The translations under genes and the position numbers were made by a program. A stretch of DNA of 26,785 nt from JABMRP01 sp964444795 (GTDB lineage Bacteria > Planctomycetota > Planctomycetia > Pirellulales > Thermoguttaceae). The DNA is taken from NCBI GenBank assembly GCA_964444795.1, contig CAYUIQ010000117.1:1-26785 (forward strand). The letters are read 5' to 3'. Positions 25,101 through 26,785 of this stretch are shown here, piece after piece. Positions within the stretch are counted from its first letter, which is position 1. Each line of letters starts with the position of its first letter. The notes below the pieces were generated by a model, which saw only the letters and a list, made by a program, of their open reading frames with translations, searched no databases and was not told where the DNA came from.

Positions 25101-26722
25101 GGCAGTTGATCGATGGCGACCCGAACCGGCGATTGTCGGCTGCCCGGCGGTTGGCCATTTTTCGCGATCGGGCCGCCGTTGGGGCATTGCTCGAAGCGCT
25201 GGGTGACGCCAGTCCGGACGTGCGCGGCGGCGCGGCGATGGCACTTTCGGCGTGCGGCAACCGGGATGCGGTGGACGGACTGCTTGCGACGCTGGCCGAC
25301 GCGCATCCGCAGGTGGCCCAGGCGGCCAACGTGGCGTTGGAGAACCTAACTGGTCATACCGTCGGTTTCAATGCCTACGACGCGCGGCAGCAGGCCGACG
25401 GTGTGGCCGCGTGGCAGCGTTGGAGGACCGACTGCGATTGGACGAAGATAGAAGAACGGCTGATCGCACGTCTGGCGGCCGAAGACCCGGTGGTTGTACA
25501 CAAGGCGGTCGAGGCGTTGGGCCACGTCGCCGGGCTGCCGGGGCGCCGTGCGCTGCGCGAATTTCTTCTCGCCGATCCCGGGCGGCCACTCCGTACGGCC
25601 GAGGCGGCCATCCGCGGTTTGGGGCACCTCGGCGACGAGCAGGCGGTGGACCTGCTGAGCGAGATGCTCGCCGTCAACATGGCCAAGGATCCGCCACCCG
25701 CTTCTTCCGCGGCGACGCACCTCCATGAGTTGGGGTGGCAGCAAAAGTCCGTTTACCTGGCTGCCGCCGCCGCCGAATCGCTCGGCCGGATTGCCACGCC
25801 CGACGCCGAACAAATGCTGCTCGACTCGCTGCCCAAACTGCGCGATTTCTGGCTCTACACGCACTGGTCGGGCGATCACGACTGGCTCCGCGGGTGTCAC
25901 TCCTCGCTGATTCACTACCGGGTGATCGAGGCCCTGGATGCCCTGGGCGCGTGTTGCCCGCGGGAGACGCTTCCCGCGATTCTGCGCTCGGTGCCGATCG
26001 ACCCCGACCGAGCGCTGTTGCTGGAAAACGACGCCTACGAGACGCTCGTTGCCCGGCTTCTGCAGCGGTCGGGATACGCAACGGATGTGATCGAGACGTG
26101 CCTGGCCGTGCTGGGCGATTCCGAAGTCGAGCCGGCCGATGATCTGCTTTCCGCCGTCCGGACGTCGCCGCCGGCCAGAGAGGTGCATCCGATGGCCGCC
26201 ACGTCCCGGGCCGCACAACTCGTTTCGGTCGTCTGTCTCGACACGCGCTATGCCGGGCAAATTCGCGCCGCCTTGAACCGTTATCGGGCCGAACCCCCGT
26301 CGCGGGAGCGCTCGTGGGTATGTTTCTATCTAGCTCGTGCGCTGGGCAAGGTTCGCGACCGGCAGTCGGTCCCCTGCCTGTTGGCGGCCATCAACGACGA
26401 CCCGACCGAGGCGAGCTTCGGGTTCGAGAAGCCGCCGCATGTGTTCGTCTACAAGGCGATGACCCCATTCTATCGGGCGGCTGCGGCTCATGCGTTGGGC
26501 CGGATCGGCGATCCGGCGGTCGTGCCGGACCTACTTGCCACGGTCGCCGATTTTGACAACGCCATCGGTGTCCGCCATTCGGCCGCCTTGGCCCTGGGGA
26601 TGCTCGCCGAGAGGCGGTGGCTGCCGCAACTCAGGGCACTGGCCCAGACGTACCCGGAAGTGGCCACGCGCCGCGCGCTTCTCGAGGCTTGCCGAAAGGC
26701 GGAAGCCGCCGGCGCCCGTTAG
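22157..26722 (+). CDS. Secreted LamG / PD40 propeller / HZS-alpha-like CxxCH / HEAT protein
   Basis: The 1521-residue protein starts at 22157, where GGGAGG lies 5 nt upstream and a signal peptide (about 1-20) follows. Residues about 25-225 are a LamG/concanavalin-like domain (GYWPLDG; WHHVAVTF; LYLDGKVE). About 265-430 is a beta-sandwich like the N-terminal part of rhamnosidases (WIWAS; DNDYDLYVNG). About 500-770 is a PD40/TolB-type propeller (RVNIDGTGLRRLTDGP; DYDPQPMPDGRLVFSTTR). The stretch ending VRPGERRTCVGCHSP resembles the hydrazine synthase alpha-subunit-like family of Planctomycetota. It has one haem c motif, CVGCH at 892-896. From about 960 to the end are HEAT-like repeats. A periplasmic redox or binding protein is likely. 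It need not be linked to anammox, since such homologues occur widely in planctomycetes (general knowledge). The function is unknown. Confidence 0.9.
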   Translation: MPKVAAFWFVLTVLSQPLTAGAGLLGYWPLDGDAKAVVGLDGSLAGQPVATAGRGEEPGGAIALDGAKRQYVTIPGGGSLSGRDTGTVSLWVRWDSAGQSGKLPGTLVGAVLGRQKNGRWSSNLLGLTAADPDSARLRWRAGMQFGGPMDGTTAVGLRQWHHVAVTFTPGQHLLYLDGKVEARQEETNRLADDPAIPLTVGAWPGDGDSYATASIDDLAIWNVALRPEQIAALAAGKATPRTIVTPAAPPAVVASPQPGLPALGTARWIWASPQALTAGEPMCLFRKTIDLAGAPKRATLLVTVDNDYDLYVNGTFAGGDGGYRSIHWQSIETYEIAKLLKPGRNVLAVRGQCLGGAAGLLAAARIEMPDGSVREFTSDKTWRMSRSLEAGWSKPEFDDRRWVAAADLGGIGVGVWGNITYPGPENPDVRRQPLFTENAKNVTWPAGIVFVRGFVPLDPTGFGPIWIGGSRAYFELDHLSPAAVGHELVGLMPARPDVKPRVLHDAGEGLIGSPSVSFDGRVVYFSMAPEGESFFHVYRVNIDGTGLRRLTDGPWHDYDPQPMPDGRLVFSTTRIGSRDEYHGNLASSLFTLDMDSGKIRPLTFHIVGDHEPRVTADGSLAFIRRDNFLERAKVETRIQQTRADGSGGIVVLGADRGPIGYDRDTGAEWNSAWLRIYGYGSPAALPDGRVAAISHRGLVASGLRDSGFSDVERIPSPILPFDISPLPDGRLLFTAPGRRWIGMLHLQGSQQAFLHASGDEVHSVVYAGPRKAAPVTASVVDRDSEYRLEKTGYLLCQSVFHTKQTGAELSRIKAVRVYQGQPFTLRAVRHGLVHLGVEAIELGTVPLAPDGSFHVEVPADRALAIQAVDAEGRGVINELSWIYVRPGERRTCVGCHSPRSSAPRLQGGAMAARSRPVSLLGQGDAHRYRGNNGANGGVLNMQFDRFREAASIDLLIQEPLPLARCETVLPPGRASEVRRLCRQLIDGDPNRRLSAARRLAIFRDRAAVGALLEALGDASPDVRGGAAMALSACGNRDAVDGLLATLADAHPQVAQAANVALENLTGHTVGFNAYDARQQADGVAAWQRWRTDCDWTKIEERLIARLAAEDPVVVHKAVEALGHVAGLPGRRALREFLLADPGRPLRTAEAAIRGLGHLGDEQAVDLLSEMLAVNMAKDPPPASSAATHLHELGWQQKSVYLAAAAAESLGRIATPDAEQMLLDSLPKLRDFWLYTHWSGDHDWLRGCHSSLIHYRVIEALDALGACCPRETLPAILRSVPIDPDRALLLENDAYETLVARLLQRSGYATDVIETCLAVLGDSEVEPADDLLSAVRTSPPAREVHPMAATSRAAQLVSVVCLDTRYAGQIRAALNRYRAEPPSRERSWVCFYLARALGKVRDRQSVPCLLAAINDDPTEASFGFEKPPHVFVYKAMTPFYRAAAAHALGRIGDPAVVPDLLATVADFDNAIGVRHSAALALGMLAERRWLPQLRALAQTYPEVATRRALLEACRKAEAAGAR

Positions 26723-26751
26723 CAGCCTGTTGAAAAAGGGTAATTTGCGGA

Positions 26752-26785
26752 GGGTGCCTGGTGGTCGAGCGCAGCGAGCCCCCAG
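26752..26785 (-). repeat. Short dispersed repeat, right copy, running to the window end
   Basis: This 34-nt segment is the inverted partner of 19-51 (one mismatch, one indel). It begins 29 nt after the last stop codon, following CAGCCTGTTGAAAAAGGG, a sequence reminiscent of insertion-sequence ends though I cannot name one. The copy reaches the final base, so its true length is not visible. Confidence 0.6.

Noticed and set aside
23693..25306. A 537-codon minus-strand frame opposite the propeller gene
   Set aside because: It lies antisense to the propeller and CxxCH region and has no motif of its own.
26723..26751. Intrinsic terminator after the last gene
   Set aside because: There is an A-run (GAAAAAGGG) but no stem followed by T residues on the plus strand.
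1..26785. A 26.7-kb mobile island bounded by the terminal inverted repeats
   Set aside because: No integrase, transposase, tRNA target or target-site duplication is visible, and codon use looks even throughout; a dispersed repeat is simpler.

Overview
The window is GC-rich, densely coding DNA with ten supported protein genes and no recognisable tRNA, rRNA, CRISPR array or transposase. The gene content points to Planctomycetota, probably a Pirellulales-type lineage (inference from family content, not from a marker gene). The clues are a secreted WD40-caspase protein, a very large membrane vWA protein, a VIT/vWA protein, a hydrazine-synthase-alpha-like propeller protein fused to HEAT repeats, and a DUF303 esterase beside a pectate-lyase-like protein.

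Layout. (1) 109-8708, plus strand: a secreted WD40 / PDZ-like / Ig-like / caspase protein with an intact His-Cys dyad, then a 1676-residue membrane protein with a caspase-like domain that has lost its catalytic Cys, plus a vWA domain. A run of eight tandem heptamers separates them. (2) 8854-11554, minus strand: a SASA/DUF303 (CE6-like) esterase followed 31 nt later by a pectate-lyase-superfamily protein, probably a small polysaccharide-degrading operon. (3) 11555-12100: a 546-nt divergent gap with no convincing gene. (4) 12101-14329, plus: an alpha-glucan phosphorylase. (5) 14634-17588, plus: a VIT/vWA surface protein with a Gly11 / transmembrane / Arg tail of the GlyGly-CTERM type, and 18 nt later a rhomboid protease resembling rhombosortase. 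A perfect 8-bp hairpin sits just before the ribosome-binding site of the first gene. (6) 17585-18715, minus: a two-HKD phospholipase D family protein whose stop codon overlaps the rhomboid stop. (7) 18976-22020, plus, divergent from the PLD gene: a PlsC-like acyltransferase fused through membrane segments to a YiiX-type papain-like domain. (8) 22157-26722, plus: a secreted LamG / beta-sandwich / PD40 propeller / CxxCH / HEAT protein.

How the genes may work together (inference). The common theme is the cell envelope. The caspase and pseudocaspase/vWA pair looks like a sensor-protease with a membrane scaffold. The VIT/vWA protein and rhomboid look like a private substrate and its processing or anchoring enzyme. 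The PLD and acyltransferase-YiiX genes look like a phospholipid or lipoprotein acyl-remodelling pair.

Inverted copies of one short repeat lie at the two ends of the window (19-51 and 26752-26785). The second copy runs to the last base, so the window may end where an assembly broke at a dispersed repeat. Start codons were moved downstream from the longest possible frame in six genes because a Shine-Dalgarno site and, where relevant, the signal peptide fit the internal start better.
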